DNA of 64,000 nucleotides from Gemmatales bacterium (GTDB lineage: Bacteria > Planctomycetota > Planctomycetia > Gemmatales > HRBIN36). The position numbers and the translations under genes were made by a program. The stretch covers positions 192,352-256,351 of the forward strand of contig JANXCQ010000001.1 of NCBI GenBank assembly GCA_025060195.1, written 5' to 3'. This document shows positions 36,504 through 45,552 of this stretch, piece by piece (positions within the stretch are counted from its first letter, which is position 1; each line of letters starts with the position of its first letter). Below the pieces are notes generated by a model, which saw only the letters and a list, made by a program, of their open reading frames with translations, was not told the origin of the DNA and did not search any database.

Positions 36504-37862
36504 ATGTTTAGGTATATTTTTTACCTTATGTCGTTGCTTCTTATGCTGGCGTATGGCTGGAGCCAAGAGTGGCCGTTAGATGTCATTCACCTGCGCAATG
36601 GTCATAGTTTTCAAGGCGTGATTCTTCGAGAGACCAACGACTCCGTTTATTTTCGACAGGTTATCCGCCTGCCCGGAAAACCTACTTATCTCTTAGATGC
36701 GATATTTTTCCGCGAGGAGATTGCCCGTATTGAACGGATAGAGGAGGCAATGCGTCAAAGTTGGATGATAAAACTAGAAAAGCTAGAATTGCGAGGTGTA
36801 CATGATAAACGTAGGCGTGAGGCACTTAGATTGGAACGCCGTCCCGAAGGTGCTTGGTTTTATCGTGGCGAACGGTTTGCTATCGTGTCCTATCTTTCCA
36901 ATGAAGAACTCACTCGCCGAGTCATCGTCCGACTAGAAGACATGTTCGTAGCCTTGCGCGAATACTTAGGCGAACGGACTAAAGTCACAAAGATTCTGAC
37001 TATTTATTTATACCGAGATATGACCAGCTACCAACAGGCCTTGAAAGAACGTGGTTTAGGCGTTGCCAATCCTGCCATCTATATTCCTAGCCGCGCGGAA
37101 ATCCTTATCGTTACAGATTGGGAACAGTTGGCTGAGCAACTTAGTTCGCTTCGCGCTAAACACGAAGCTCAACTGCGGGACTTAGACCGTTATGAGGCCG
37201 AGCTTCGCCGACATTATCACGGCCATCCCCCCGCGGGAGTCATGGAAAAAATCAAAATTGCTCGCTGGCAGTTGTTGAGAATCAATCAGGAGAATGAAGT
37301 TATCTTAGAGCGCCAACTACAGCCCCTGTTTCGTCGCTGTTACCACGAAGGTTTCCATGCTTATTTAGATATTTATCTTTACCCCCAGGGTTCTCATAAC
37401 GTGCCTCGCTGGCTGAATGAAGGACTGGCTCAGATTTTCGAAACGGCCATCGTGGAAACAGGCGATATCCACATTGGCCACATTGATGCGCAACGCCTTC
37501 ACCAAGTTCAACAACTTCTCAAGCAAGGCAGCTTACCAACCATCCGCGATCTTCTCAGGAGCGAACCGCGCCATTTCCAAGTCAACCACAGCTCTGAAAT
37601 ATACGCCTCCGATCGCTATTTTCTCGCCTCTTGGGCTGCTACCTATTTCCTCGTCTTCTCATCTCAAGCAAAAGGCTCTGGCAAAAATTCTGGCAGCCTC
37701 TCCGGACCAGCATTGATGCGTTTTATTGATGACTTAGCTAGTTCAGAGAATCCCAAGAAAGTGTTGGAAGCGCTGACAGGAAAATCGCTCGATGAGTTGG
37801 AGAGTGATTGGCAACTATATTTTCTCCGATTACGGCCTGACGGTACCCTGCGTGCGTTATAA
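36504..37862 (+). CDS. DUF1570 protein, putative exported zinc metallopeptidase
   Basis: The 452-residue protein starts with a signal peptide (YIFYLMSLLLMLAYGWS). A small N-terminal strand-rich domain (HLRNGHSFQGVILRE) is followed by a helical region and then YHEGFHAYL, an HExxH zinc-peptidase motif (His281, Glu282, His285). A possible third ligand is the Glu in WLNEGLAQIFE, 24 residues later, which fits a gluzincin-like arrangement. DUF1570 proteins are abundant in Planctomycetota. Activity is unproven, but the motif is intact. The ribosome site is weak. The gene sits alone between the amidohydrolase and a convergent oxidoreductase, with a perfect palindrome upstream. Confidence 0.82.
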   Translation: MFRYIFYLMSLLLMLAYGWSQEWPLDVIHLRNGHSFQGVILRETNDSVYFRQVIRLPGKPTYLLDAIFFREEIARIERIEEAMRQSWMIKLEKLELRGVHDKRRREALRLERRPEGAWFYRGERFAIVSYLSNEELTRRVIVRLEDMFVALREYLGERTKVTKILTIYLYRDMTSYQQALKERGLGVANPAIYIPSRAEILIVTDWEQLAEQLSSLRAKHEAQLRDLDRYEAELRRHYHGHPPAGVMEKIKIARWQLLRINQENEVILERQLQPLFRRCYHEGFHAYLDIYLYPQGSHNVPRWLNEGLAQIFETAIVETGDIHIGHIDAQRLHQVQQLLKQGSLPTIRDLLRSEPRHFQVNHSSEIYASDRYFLASWAATYFLVFSSQAKGSGKNSGSLSGPALMRFIDDLASSENPKKVLEALTGKSLDELESDWQLYFLRLRPDGTLRAL

Positions 37863-37944
37863 AAAGCCTAACTCGCTGTGCCACATGAGGAACTCATCAA
37901 ACGTTGATTCGTCTAGCTAAGAAGTGGTCGGCAGTGAGTGTCAT

Positions 37945-39093
37945 TCATTGGCGGGGTAAGGGTAAGCAAACAATTTCACCTGTAGCCGCGGATTTATAAG
38001 CTGCTAGCAAGACTTCCGCAATATGGGCAGCCTCGCGCAGGGACATTTCGCTTTCACGATCCATATCTAAACAGTCGAGGAAATACGCGACGTCGCGCTC
38101 CACGAGCGAATCTACCGGCCACCACACCGTTTTAGCGCGAGCATGGGTTATTTCCAGGGTACTTTGCCAAAAAGCCATGGGGTCCTCCGGGTGTGCTGCT
38201 GGTGGTGTCCAGGGCATTTCCGTAGTGTAAACTTCCAGGCGGGGCCGCCATGCATCCGCCACATAAGTCCCATGGGTTCCCACTACGATATAACGATGGA
38301 GACCAGCCGCCGGATGCGTCGTCCACCCATATCGTCCAGCAGCTACGGTAACCTGGATACCACCCTCTAATTCCGCCCAGACGAAACCAAAATCTTCAAT
38401 ATTGTTCTCTTGATGTTCCCCAAAAACATAGTTGGCTGTATAGGCACGCACGCGTCTGTATTTCCTGCCTGCAAGCCAGTGGATGTGTGCCAAGGGATAA
38501 ACGCCGACGTTATCTAATTCTCGTTTTGCGTCGGGAAGCTGATGTCGCTCTGGAGGATATTCTTCATGCCGTCGGGTTGGTCGCGCTGATCCGGGATGTC
38601 CCTTCGCAAAGAAGCAGTCTGCATGGATAGCTCGGATTTCCCCTAACGAAGCAACTTGCACCAATTGCTTGAGCCGTTGCAACCATGGCTGAGTCATAAA
38701 AGTATACATGTGCGACTTAATTCCGTTCTTCTCTATGGCTTCCACTAACGCGTCTACCTCTTCTAGGCGTGGACATAAGGACTTATCCAGATATAAATGT
38801 TTTCTTGCTTCCGCGCACTGCTTTGCAATGCGTCCACGCCTTTCCGGCTCGGCACAGATGCTTACAATATCAATATTCTGCATTTTTAGAGCGTCTGATA
38901 TATCTTCGATGTAAGGAATATTTAGCTGTTTGGCGAGCTTTTCGTTCCAAGCGCGGCGACATGGAGTAACGTCAGGTTCATCGCTTAAACCCACTAACCG
39001 AACCCGCTTATCCGCCGCAAAAGCTTGAGCATAAGTTTCCTGATGTGTCCGACCTCCTGTTATGAGCAGCACACCATAACGTTTTCCTGACAT
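37945..39093 (-). CDS. Gfo/Idh/MocA family oxidoreductase
   Basis: The preferred ATG (39093) has AGAGGG seven bases upstream and gives 382 residues. The N-terminal half is a Rossmann-like domain (YGVLLITGGRTHQETYAQAF), although the usual GxGxxG is altered to TGGRTH. The family motif region appears as HLYLDKSLCPRLEEVDALVE, where EKP is usual, with DKS in its place. The C-terminal half has the alpha/beta fold with FVWAELEGGIQVTVAAGRYG. Such enzymes use NAD(P) on sugars or inositols; substrate is unknown. The Lys that normally acts in EKP is kept, but the neighbouring residues are atypical, so catalysis may differ. It has no operon partner. Confidence 0.8.
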   Translation of the reverse strand: MSGKRYGVLLITGGRTHQETYAQAFAADKRVRLVGLSDEPDVTPCRRAWNEKLAKQLNIPYIEDISDALKMQNIDIVSICAEPERRGRIAKQCAEARKHLYLDKSLCPRLEEVDALVEAIEKNGIKSHMYTFMTQPWLQRLKQLVQVASLGEIRAIHADCFFAKGHPGSARPTRRHEEYPPERHQLPDAKRELDNVGVYPLAHIHWLAGRKYRRVRAYTANYVFGEHQENNIEDFGFVWAELEGGIQVTVAAGRYGWTTHPAAGLHRYIVVGTHGTYVADAWRPRLEVYTTEMPWTPPAAHPEDPMAFWQSTLEITHARAKTVWWPVDSLVERDVAYFLDCLDMDRESEMSLREAAHIAEVLLAAYKSAATGEIVCLPLPRQ

Positions 39094-39151
39094 CACTCAG
39101 CCCTCTGTGAGCTAGTCTTCTATAAATATAGTGGCTGTCAAAGAAAGTCAA

Positions 39152-39895
39152 CTAATGCCACTCTGGCGGTAGGATAGAAATATATAGGCAATCCTGAGGA
39201 ACCCACCCCAGAGGCTTACCGTTCACTGCCACTAAGAACCATCTATTTGGTCGCTGACCAACCACATAGATTTCCCAACCTGGATAAAGGATGACGGGTT
39301 GACCCTCCTGGGTGGCTATGGGATAACTGGTGCCGTTCCCTAGGCGTGCCTCACACCTCGTTCGCACAACTGCCCATGTGAAACCAATTTCCCGAAATTT
39401 TATATAAGTGGCAAAGGTAAAAATGGCCAGAGCCGATGCGCATGCGATTAGTCCCATAACCGCTAGCCTGCGTCCTCCCTGAAAATGCAGCGCGACCAAC
39501 GCACACCATCCGAAGCTCCATATTATCATAGCGAGGAAATGAGCCACCGATATCGGCCTACTCCAATCAAGCGGGGCTCGTGGGGGGTTGATGACTACTG
39601 ACCGAGCCTTTTGTAAAGCATGTCGAAAATATTGATTCCAGGGATACTGATCTATAGCTCGACGCAAATGGTAGATGGCAGCTCCTAAGTCTTCGCAAGC
39701 TAAAGCGCAGATACCAAGGTTATATTCTAATTCGGGGGCATAAAATCCTAAAGAAAATAAATACCGGTAGATTTGTAATGCCTCCTGGTAATGTTCGCGC
39801 TTCGCCAAGTCATAAGCTCGGCGTTGCCAGTTTTCAGGGTAAGCTAATATTTGAAAGGGAAAACTCACAATCATAGCGAGAGATACAAGATTCAT
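39152..39895 (-). CDS. BatE-like membrane protein with TPR and SH3-like domain
   Basis: The 247-residue protein has an N-terminal hydrophobic segment, then TPR-type helices (about 25-95: YDLAKREHYQEALQIYRYL and ALACEDLGAAIYHLRRAI), two membrane segments (about 115-165) and a C-terminal SH3-like part with PGWEIYVVGQRPNRWFLVAVNGKPLGWVP. This order matches BatE of the Bacteroides/Leptospira aerotolerance operons. Its ATG overlaps the BatD-like stop by one base (TAATG), so it is probably translated by reinitiation. It is the last gene in a four-gene minus-strand operon. Physiological role in planctomycetes is not established. Confidence 0.72.
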   Translation of the reverse strand: MNLVSLAMIVSFPFQILAYPENWQRRAYDLAKREHYQEALQIYRYLFSLGFYAPELEYNLGICALACEDLGAAIYHLRRAIDQYPWNQYFRHALQKARSVVINPPRAPLDWSRPISVAHFLAMIIWSFGWCALVALHFQGGRRLAVMGLIACASALAIFTFATYIKFREIGFTWAVVRTRCEARLGNGTSYPIATQEGQPVILYPGWEIYVVGQRPNRWFLVAVNGKPLGWVPQDCLYISILPPEWH

Positions 39896-41418
39896 TACGT
39901 GCTCCGGGGTCTTCCACTAATGCGATTAAGCAACTGGCTATCAAGGATAGTGAGCATAGTCATTATATTGCGGATGTCTGCTGAGGTCAGTCTCGAAACA
40001 GGCGAGAAAACGGCCTCTTGAAGTTGATTGAGTTGTACTATGAATCGTGCGACAAATGTCGATGCCATACCTCGACTGCGTAAGTAGTCGGCAAGACGGT
40101 CACTAGCGCTAAGAATCGAGATACCCAGCTTTTGCTGAAGATAGTCCCGCACCGCATGCCAAACGATATAGGCATCAGGGCAGTCGGCGCTTATCTGCTC
40201 TTTCAGGATTTTTAGAGCGTATTTCGCTGGCGGACTGTGTTGCCGCCATATAAATGGCTTACCCCGCCATCTCCGCCATATACCTAAGACAAGCCAAATG
40301 ACCGGTGGAAGAGTCCAGCCGAACCAAAGGTGGGGGGATAATGGCTTTGTATCCCAGGGCGAACATAGCTGAGATATTTCTAAACAGGACAAACGAGGCA
40401 TGCGTAAACTATGTTCCGCCGCAAGCAACGATCTAGTAGGCAGGCACCGAACCAATACACTATTGCTTTGGAGAGACTGATATTTAGGGGATTCCATTTG
40501 TGGGTTGTATGCTACAAATTCAATAGGCGGAATTTCCCAGGCACCAGCCGCATCTAGTCGAACCTTCCAGCGAAAGCAGCGGCTCTGTTGGTCAGGCCAA
40601 GTTTCCCCGCTGTACACCAATGGAGTTTTTAGCTGGCGAACAAGATACCTTTCAAGGAGTTTATTATCTATATCTTGTAACGCTCCAGAGCCATGTATGC
40701 ATATCACATAATCGATATAATCGCCGACATAGGTCAGGTCGGGCACGCTCAAGCTGGAAACTCGATAGTTCCCCGGGGGCAGGACGAAAGAGGTTTGCAA
40801 ACCGACGGGAGGCGGTATATCTTTAACAGAAAGGCTTAGGGGATTGCTAATAAGTTTCCTATGAGTCCTTGATATTTCAACTGCTACGGGGGCAAATAAA
40901 ATCTGACCCTCTAAGTCTAATATGGGCTTTTCGATGATAAGTTGCCAAGTTAGCCTCCACACGGGGCGTGGTGTCCCTAAGTAAGGTATATAGATCAAGA
41001 AATGTTCAGATACCATTCCAAGAGCTGATCTAAGGTCGATGGGTAGGTGAAGTTGGCAGGGCAAAGCATTAGGGCTGGGGATACTGTGTTGACAGAGCCA
41101 CTGATCTACGGGTAATCGCCACCGGAATCCGAATTCTCGACCGAACCACGGAATATCTAGGCGAATGGCAGACTCCGTGATAGTATCGAATTCAGGTAAC
41201 TGAATTTCAAGATACAAGTGTATAAGTTGGCCGCGATAAACAGCACTAGCTACGTCGCTATACAGCCGGACAGCACACACAGTCGGGTCTAAGTGACATA
41301 TAGTAAACTTATTAGCAAGACTACACTGAGCCATACTTAGATAGGATATTACTACGGTGAGAACTTTCACTAACAGAGAAAGAATCGAGCGTGGCAGATA
41401 TGGCATGGCTATTACCAA
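39895..41418 (-). CDS. BatD-like exported protein
   Basis: The 507-residue protein has an N-terminal hydrophobic signal or anchor, a long beta-rich extracytoplasmic part with segments such as PPGNYRVSSLSVPDLTYVGD (a BatD-type strand pattern), and a membrane segment (WTLPPVIWLVLGIW, about 360-375) with a cytoplasmic helical tail. This is the layout of BatD, the large partner in Bat complexes. Assignment rests on topology and on neighbours, since sequence conservation in BatD is low. It overlaps the BatC-like gene upstream by seven bases and the BatE-like gene downstream by one base. The VWA-domain proteins BatA/BatB, MoxR and DUF58 are not next to it. Confidence 0.65.
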   Translation of the reverse strand: MVIAMPYLPRSILSLLVKVLTVVISYLSMAQCSLANKFTICHLDPTVCAVRLYSDVASAVYRGQLIHLYLEIQLPEFDTITESAIRLDIPWFGREFGFRWRLPVDQWLCQHSIPSPNALPCQLHLPIDLRSALGMVSEHFLIYIPYLGTPRPVWRLTWQLIIEKPILDLEGQILFAPVAVEISRTHRKLISNPLSLSVKDIPPPVGLQTSFVLPPGNYRVSSLSVPDLTYVGDYIDYVICIHGSGALQDIDNKLLERYLVRQLKTPLVYSGETWPDQQSRCFRWKVRLDAAGAWEIPPIEFVAYNPQMESPKYQSLQSNSVLVRCLPTRSLLAAEHSLRMPRLSCLEISQLCSPWDTKPLSPHLWFGWTLPPVIWLVLGIWRRWRGKPFIWRQHSPPAKYALKILKEQISADCPDAYIVWHAVRDYLQQKLGISILSASDRLADYLRSRGMASTFVARFIVQLNQLQEAVFSPVSRLTSADIRNIMTMLTILDSQLLNRISGRPRST

Positions 41419-42209
41419 TCTCTAACAGTCATACGACTCAGGGAGAGACCAGCTCGTTGCGCCCTAGCTTGACTGATTCGTTGCCACTCCACATCCAGCC
41501 AGGCTTGAGCTTGTTCCGCTGAGAGTGAGGTTAGTTCGGCTTGGGCTGGAATCGCCGGTAGGTGTCCCCGGCCGGGCTTGACATAGTTGTGAGTTTCCAT
41601 GGCTTGCTCCGAAGTAGGCCGGGAAAATGGTCGAACAGGCTTCAAACCAGGCCGAAAAGTGTCTGGCTTGGTTGGCGCAGTATTAGCCGAATCCGGTGTG
41701 ATAGGCTTATTTGAAGGCTCGGATGTTTTTGGGAGAGGCTTAGTTCGGTGTAAATCTGCCTCCATTTGCCTTAGTAAACGCTGGGCGATCGTAAGATGAT
41801 AGCGAGCATCCTCAAAGTCAGGAGCTTCTGCCAAGCATTGGCTAAGGTCGTTGAGCGCGAAGCCTAAGAGATCTGCCTTGTTTGTGCCAGTTGCGTCCAT
41901 GGCTAAAATTAAGTAAACCGTGCCACGGCCATATAGACTTAGGATGCGTCTTCTTCCTTGAGCATCTTCCAGAGCTTGCGTATAGGACAAAATAGCATTA
42001 TGCCATCGCTTCAAGCGAACGAGGACCGCGGCCTGATTGAAGGCGACTTGTCCGGGGTCATGTGTGAGCTTGGCGGCTGCCTGATAATGCTCTAATGCTT
42101 TTTCATACTCGCCGCGGTTATATGCGGCCTGAGCTAGATATAGGTAGTCTCGGCAAGTCGGCGACCAAAGGAACGCCAAAACGAAAAGAGTAAAGGCTAG
42201 TATCATCAT
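41412..42209 (-). CDS. BatC-like TPR protein
   Basis: The 265-residue protein starts with a hydrophobic anchor (MMILAFTLFVLAFLW). Residues about 22-140 form TPR repeats (YLAQAAYNRGEYEKALEHYQ, then AVLVRLKRWHNAILSYTQAL). A Pro/Thr-rich linker follows, and the C-terminus ends in LSLSRMTVRDW, reminiscent of the '..KDW' end of BatC/BatB proteins. Its start overlaps the ligase stop by four bases (ATGA), and its stop overlaps the BatD-like start. It likely presents TPRs to the Bat partners at the outer face of the membrane. It could also be a general TPR membrane protein, but the operon order favours BatC. Confidence 0.65.
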   Translation of the reverse strand: MMILAFTLFVLAFLWSPTCRDYLYLAQAAYNRGEYEKALEHYQAAAKLTHDPGQVAFNQAAVLVRLKRWHNAILSYTQALEDAQGRRRILSLYGRGTVYLILAMDATGTNKADLLGFALNDLSQCLAEAPDFEDARYHLTIAQRLLRQMEADLHRTKPLPKTSEPSNKPITPDSANTAPTKPDTFRPGLKPVRPFSRPTSEQAMETHNYVKPGRGHLPAIPAQAELTSLSAEQAQAWLDVEWQRISQARAQRAGLSLSRMTVRDW

Positions 42210-44533
42210 GGCTGAGCTCGTGAAATACTCGGTTCTTGAGAACGTACTTGCTCTAAAGCAAGGGCCTTGAGACGGCGGAGGTCAAGTTTGCCCGTGATTA
42301 ACACGGGTAATTCGGGTACCTCGAAAAACGCATCGGGGAGCCAAAGATTCGGCAGGCCACTAGCTTTGAGACGATTCACAATTTCCTGGGTAGTGATGCC
42401 GTTCGACCAGGGGCGATGTAACACGACTAGTTTTTCTCCCTTGCGTTCGTCAGGCACGCCTACGACCGCGCATGCTAACTCCGTAGTATTGAGTATTCGT
42501 TGAATTTCCTCTTCGATGCGTTGGTGGGGCACCATTTCACCGCCGATTTTGCTAAAGCGTGCCAGACGATCCCGAATGGTGATAAAACCTTCCTCATCAA
42601 ACTCTGCTAGATCGTTCGTGAGATACCAGCCGTCTCGGATGGCTTCACGAGTCAGAGCTTCGCGGTTGAGATAGCCGAGCATGACATTCGGGCCGCGCAC
42701 ACGCAATACACCCATCTGGCCGGGCGCGAGAGACCGCCCATTGTCCACGTCGGTAATGCTCGCAACCACAGCAGGAATTGCCCGACCTATCGTGCCAACT
42801 TTGTGGCGAATCCGTACCCATAAGCCGAAGCGCTCGTTGGGCAGGTTTGTGGAGACCACTGGCGACAGTTCCGTGCAGCCATAACCTTCTAAGGGCCAAA
42901 TGCCGAATTTTTGCGCAAAGGCTTGCGCGATGGAATCTGGTAACTTTTCCGCTCCGGTAATTAGCAAACGCACGGTGCGGAAATCATTAGGTTCGCAACT
43001 ACGATGAACGAGTCGCAAAAACGTTGGCGTGGTTACGAAAAGCGTACAACGATGTTCGCGACATAAATCGCCGATCTGTCTAGCCTGTCGCGGATCTGGG
43101 TAAAAAACCGCCGAAGCCCCGATGACTAAAGGTAGCCAGAAGGTCACCGTATAGCCGAAGCTGTGGAAGAGTGGCAAGACGCCCAGAATACGGTCCTGCG
43201 GCAAAGGTTCAATCGCCTGGCAAATAGATTGAATGTTAGCCAGAACGTTGAAGTGGGACAACATAACTCCCTTAGGCTCGCCCGTCGTGCCGCTGGAGAA
43301 AATGATTGTGAGTAGGCTATCGGAACTCTGCCCATGGAGGCCCAAACGCCACTCCAGAAGCCACGCCGGTAACAGAACGCATTGCAACCAGGTAAAGAAT
43401 TTCTGCCAGGAAGGTATTTTTTCCGAGAAATCTTCTAAATAAAGCACCGAAACTTCCCTGGCCCAGTCCCAGGGGATGCGTTCGCGGAGTCGCCGGGTGG
43501 ATAGGACATGGCGAATTTGACATTGTTGAATGGCCGAGGCTATGGCTTCTTGCGGAGCTGTATAGTTGAGGTTGACCGCAATTCGCCCAGATAGGCTAAT
43601 CGCCAAGTTGGCGAGCACCGCTCCGACCGAAGTGGGCAATAAGAGGCCGACCTTGACTTCTTCACGTTCAAATAATGGATCAAGCAAATTTCTTAGCAAC
43701 ATGGCGCCCGCAAGAGTTTCAGCATAGGTCAACCGCAACTGCTTTTGCATACCATCTACGACACATACGCGAAATGGATGCCGACATGCCTGCCGCACAA
43801 AGTGCCGCGGTAATGACCATTCCTGAGAACGGCGCTTCTCAAACGCTTGACAATGGAGCTGCTGTATCCGCTGTTCCAGTTCGAGCACGGGCACGTCCGC
43901 GGAAACTGGGCTGCCAAAAATCGTCGTCAGAGGCAAAGGTATCCGTATAGGGCGCTTCCACCGCAACCCTGTTCGCACTTCGCGGAAGAGGTTGCCCCAA
44001 ACCCGATCTAACGCTACGGGAATAATCGGTATGCTGCTTCCTGAAGCGGAGACCGTGTTCGGCGACGAAAGTCCGTTCGGCGAAAGTAATTGACGAATCC
44101 ACCATGCAAGATTAACTCGCAGCTGGCCCACTTGGTATGGAGCATCTGCGGGCACAGCTACCAGTTCACCACGCTGCAATGCGCGACGCGCTTCCGCAAC
44201 TGCGTGAAGCAGGGCTGCTTCACCTTTGAATTGTTCGATGAATGTGACCCCAAGCATTCGTCCTAAGACCCGACGCCAGATTCCTCTCAGCCGCACCAGA
44301 GGCACTAAGCAACGAACTGGTCGGGGACTGCTTAGCGGCAGCATCAGAACATCCGGCCAAGGTACTGCATTGTGGACAATCAAAGCGGGTCCCTGCGGTG
44401 GCACCCATTCACTTCCGTATACTTTCAAGCGATACACCGGACGCAGACAGGCACGTAGCCCGGCCGAAATTACCCTATGGCTCCACCGTTGCATAGACAT
44501 TTGAAGTCGATACCAGAAACTCGCCGTGTTCAT
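42206..44533 (-). CDS. Fused lysophospholipid acyltransferase-like / AMP-dependent acyl ligase
   Basis: The ATG at 44533 has AGGA six bases upstream and gives 775 residues. Residues 1-250 resemble a PlsC-type acyltransferase. Aligned on the Asn, the active-site motif NHxSxxD reads NAVPWPD here, so the catalytic His appears replaced by Ala (a His lies two positions upstream). From about 260 an ANL-type ligase follows: IFSSGTTGEPKGV (ATP/AMP binding, about 411), YGCTELSPVVSTN, NDLAEFDEEGFITIRDR and the C-terminal Lys region LITGKLDLRRL, all intact. E. coli Aas has the same domain order and re-acylates lysophospholipids. Here the acyl-activating part should work; transfer is doubtful. It heads the operon with BatC-, BatD- and BatE-like genes. 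Confidence 0.85.
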   Translation of the reverse strand: MNTASFWYRLQMSMQRWSHRVISAGLRACLRPVYRLKVYGSEWVPPQGPALIVHNAVPWPDVLMLPLSSPRPVRCLVPLVRLRGIWRRVLGRMLGVTFIEQFKGEAALLHAVAEARRALQRGELVAVPADAPYQVGQLRVNLAWWIRQLLSPNGLSSPNTVSASGSSIPIIPVALDRVWGNLFREVRTGLRWKRPIRIPLPLTTIFGSPVSADVPVLELEQRIQQLHCQAFEKRRSQEWSLPRHFVRQACRHPFRVCVVDGMQKQLRLTYAETLAGAMLLRNLLDPLFEREEVKVGLLLPTSVGAVLANLAISLSGRIAVNLNYTAPQEAIASAIQQCQIRHVLSTRRLRERIPWDWAREVSVLYLEDFSEKIPSWQKFFTWLQCVLLPAWLLEWRLGLHGQSSDSLLTIIFSSGTTGEPKGVMLSHFNVLANIQSICQAIEPLPQDRILGVLPLFHSFGYTVTFWLPLVIGASAVFYPDPRQARQIGDLCREHRCTLFVTTPTFLRLVHRSCEPNDFRTVRLLITGAEKLPDSIAQAFAQKFGIWPLEGYGCTELSPVVSTNLPNERFGLWVRIRHKVGTIGRAIPAVVASITDVDNGRSLAPGQMGVLRVRGPNVMLGYLNREALTREAIRDGWYLTNDLAEFDEEGFITIRDRLARFSKIGGEMVPHQRIEEEIQRILNTTELACAVVGVPDERKGEKLVVLHRPWSNGITTQEIVNRLKASGLPNLWLPDAFFEVPELPVLITGKLDLRRLKALALEQVRSQEPSISRAQP

Positions 44534-44826
44534 TCCTGATCCTCGCCTATCTCCTAGTTTCAAGAATATTTTGATTCTGGCGAATGGCTGCCCATTGCGG
44601 CTAATAGTGCTCCAGAAGTCTTGCCCATCTCGGTAGACACGAGTTACCTTGCTTTTCGGAGATACCGTTATCTAGCCTAAGTAATTTTTATATCTTGACT
44701 CCCGCCTTTGAAAACTGCAACTGGCCTTGATCCAGAAACGCTTTCGTGTTACGAGACGAAGAACCTAACACCAAAGTAACGAGGTCGCATATTGGCTCAT
44801 CACCCATTCCCTCATGGAGATGTGCA

Positions 44827-45552
44827 GTGTGGTCCGTGGAGAGTGGCTACAAGCCGCGGGTCGCAATTGTTGATTACAGCTTAGGAAACTTATTTAGTGT
44901 CCTGCATGCTTGCCGCAAAGTTGGTCTCGATGCCTTCATCTCTTCGGACAAAAAAGAAATTCTCGCGGCTGATGCAGTCGTCTTGCCAGGCGTCGGCGCC
45001 TTCGGCGATGCTATGGACTGCTTACGCCAGCGCGACCTAGTGCGTCCCTTGCAGGATCTAGCTCACTCCGGCAAACCGCTGATTGGCATATGTTTGGGCC
45101 AACAGCTTCTCATGACCGAAAGTTTTGAATTCGGGCGCCATCGGGGGCTGAATATCTTTGAGGGCCAAGTGGTACGCTTCGAAAACCCTCGTGGACCCCA
45201 AGGGCCTCTCAAGGTGCCTCAAGTCGGTTGGAACCGCATTTACCGACCCCCCCATCTAAAACAACAGACATCGGGCGATTGTTGGTATGACTCACCTTTA
45301 GAGGGCCTGCGGGACGGAGAATATATGTATTTTGTTCATTCCTTTTACGCCCAGCCCTCTGACCCCTCAGTGGTACTTGCTGTTACCCGTTATGGCCATA
45401 TTGAATTTTGCTCCAGCTTGCGCCGAGGAAATGTGATGGCTTTTCAGTTTCATCCCGAAAGAAGTGGAACCGCAGGTATTCAAATCTACCGCAACTTAGC
45501 TCGTCTTATTCTGAAGTCTCTCCAAAGGGAGGACATTCGCTGTGCCGCGTAA
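44827..45552 (+). CDS. HisH-type glutamine amidotransferase of the acetamidino module (HisH2/WbuY-like)
   Basis: HisH-family proteins release ammonia from glutamine and pass it to a HisF partner. The catalytic triad is complete: Cys89 in GICLGQQLL, and His209/Glu211 in FQFHPERSG. The N-terminus VAIVDYSLGNLFSVLHAC is the family start. I chose GTG 44827 (242 residues) because GGAG precedes it by seven bases. A longer frame from GTG 44746 adds 27 unconserved residues. The gene opens an operon of nonulosonate genes and lies next to an N-acetyl sugar amidotransferase, with a HisF homologue nine genes on. Therefore a role in acetamidino-group formation is more likely than histidine synthesis. Confidence 0.88.
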   Translation: MWSVESGYKPRVAIVDYSLGNLFSVLHACRKVGLDAFISSDKKEILAADAVVLPGVGAFGDAMDCLRQRDLVRPLQDLAHSGKPLIGICLGQQLLMTESFEFGRHRGLNIFEGQVVRFENPRGPQGPLKVPQVGWNRIYRPPHLKQQTSGDCWYDSPLEGLRDGEYMYFVHSFYAQPSDPSVVLAVTRYGHIEFCSSLRRGNVMAFQFHPERSGTAGIQIYRNLARLILKSLQREDIRCAA

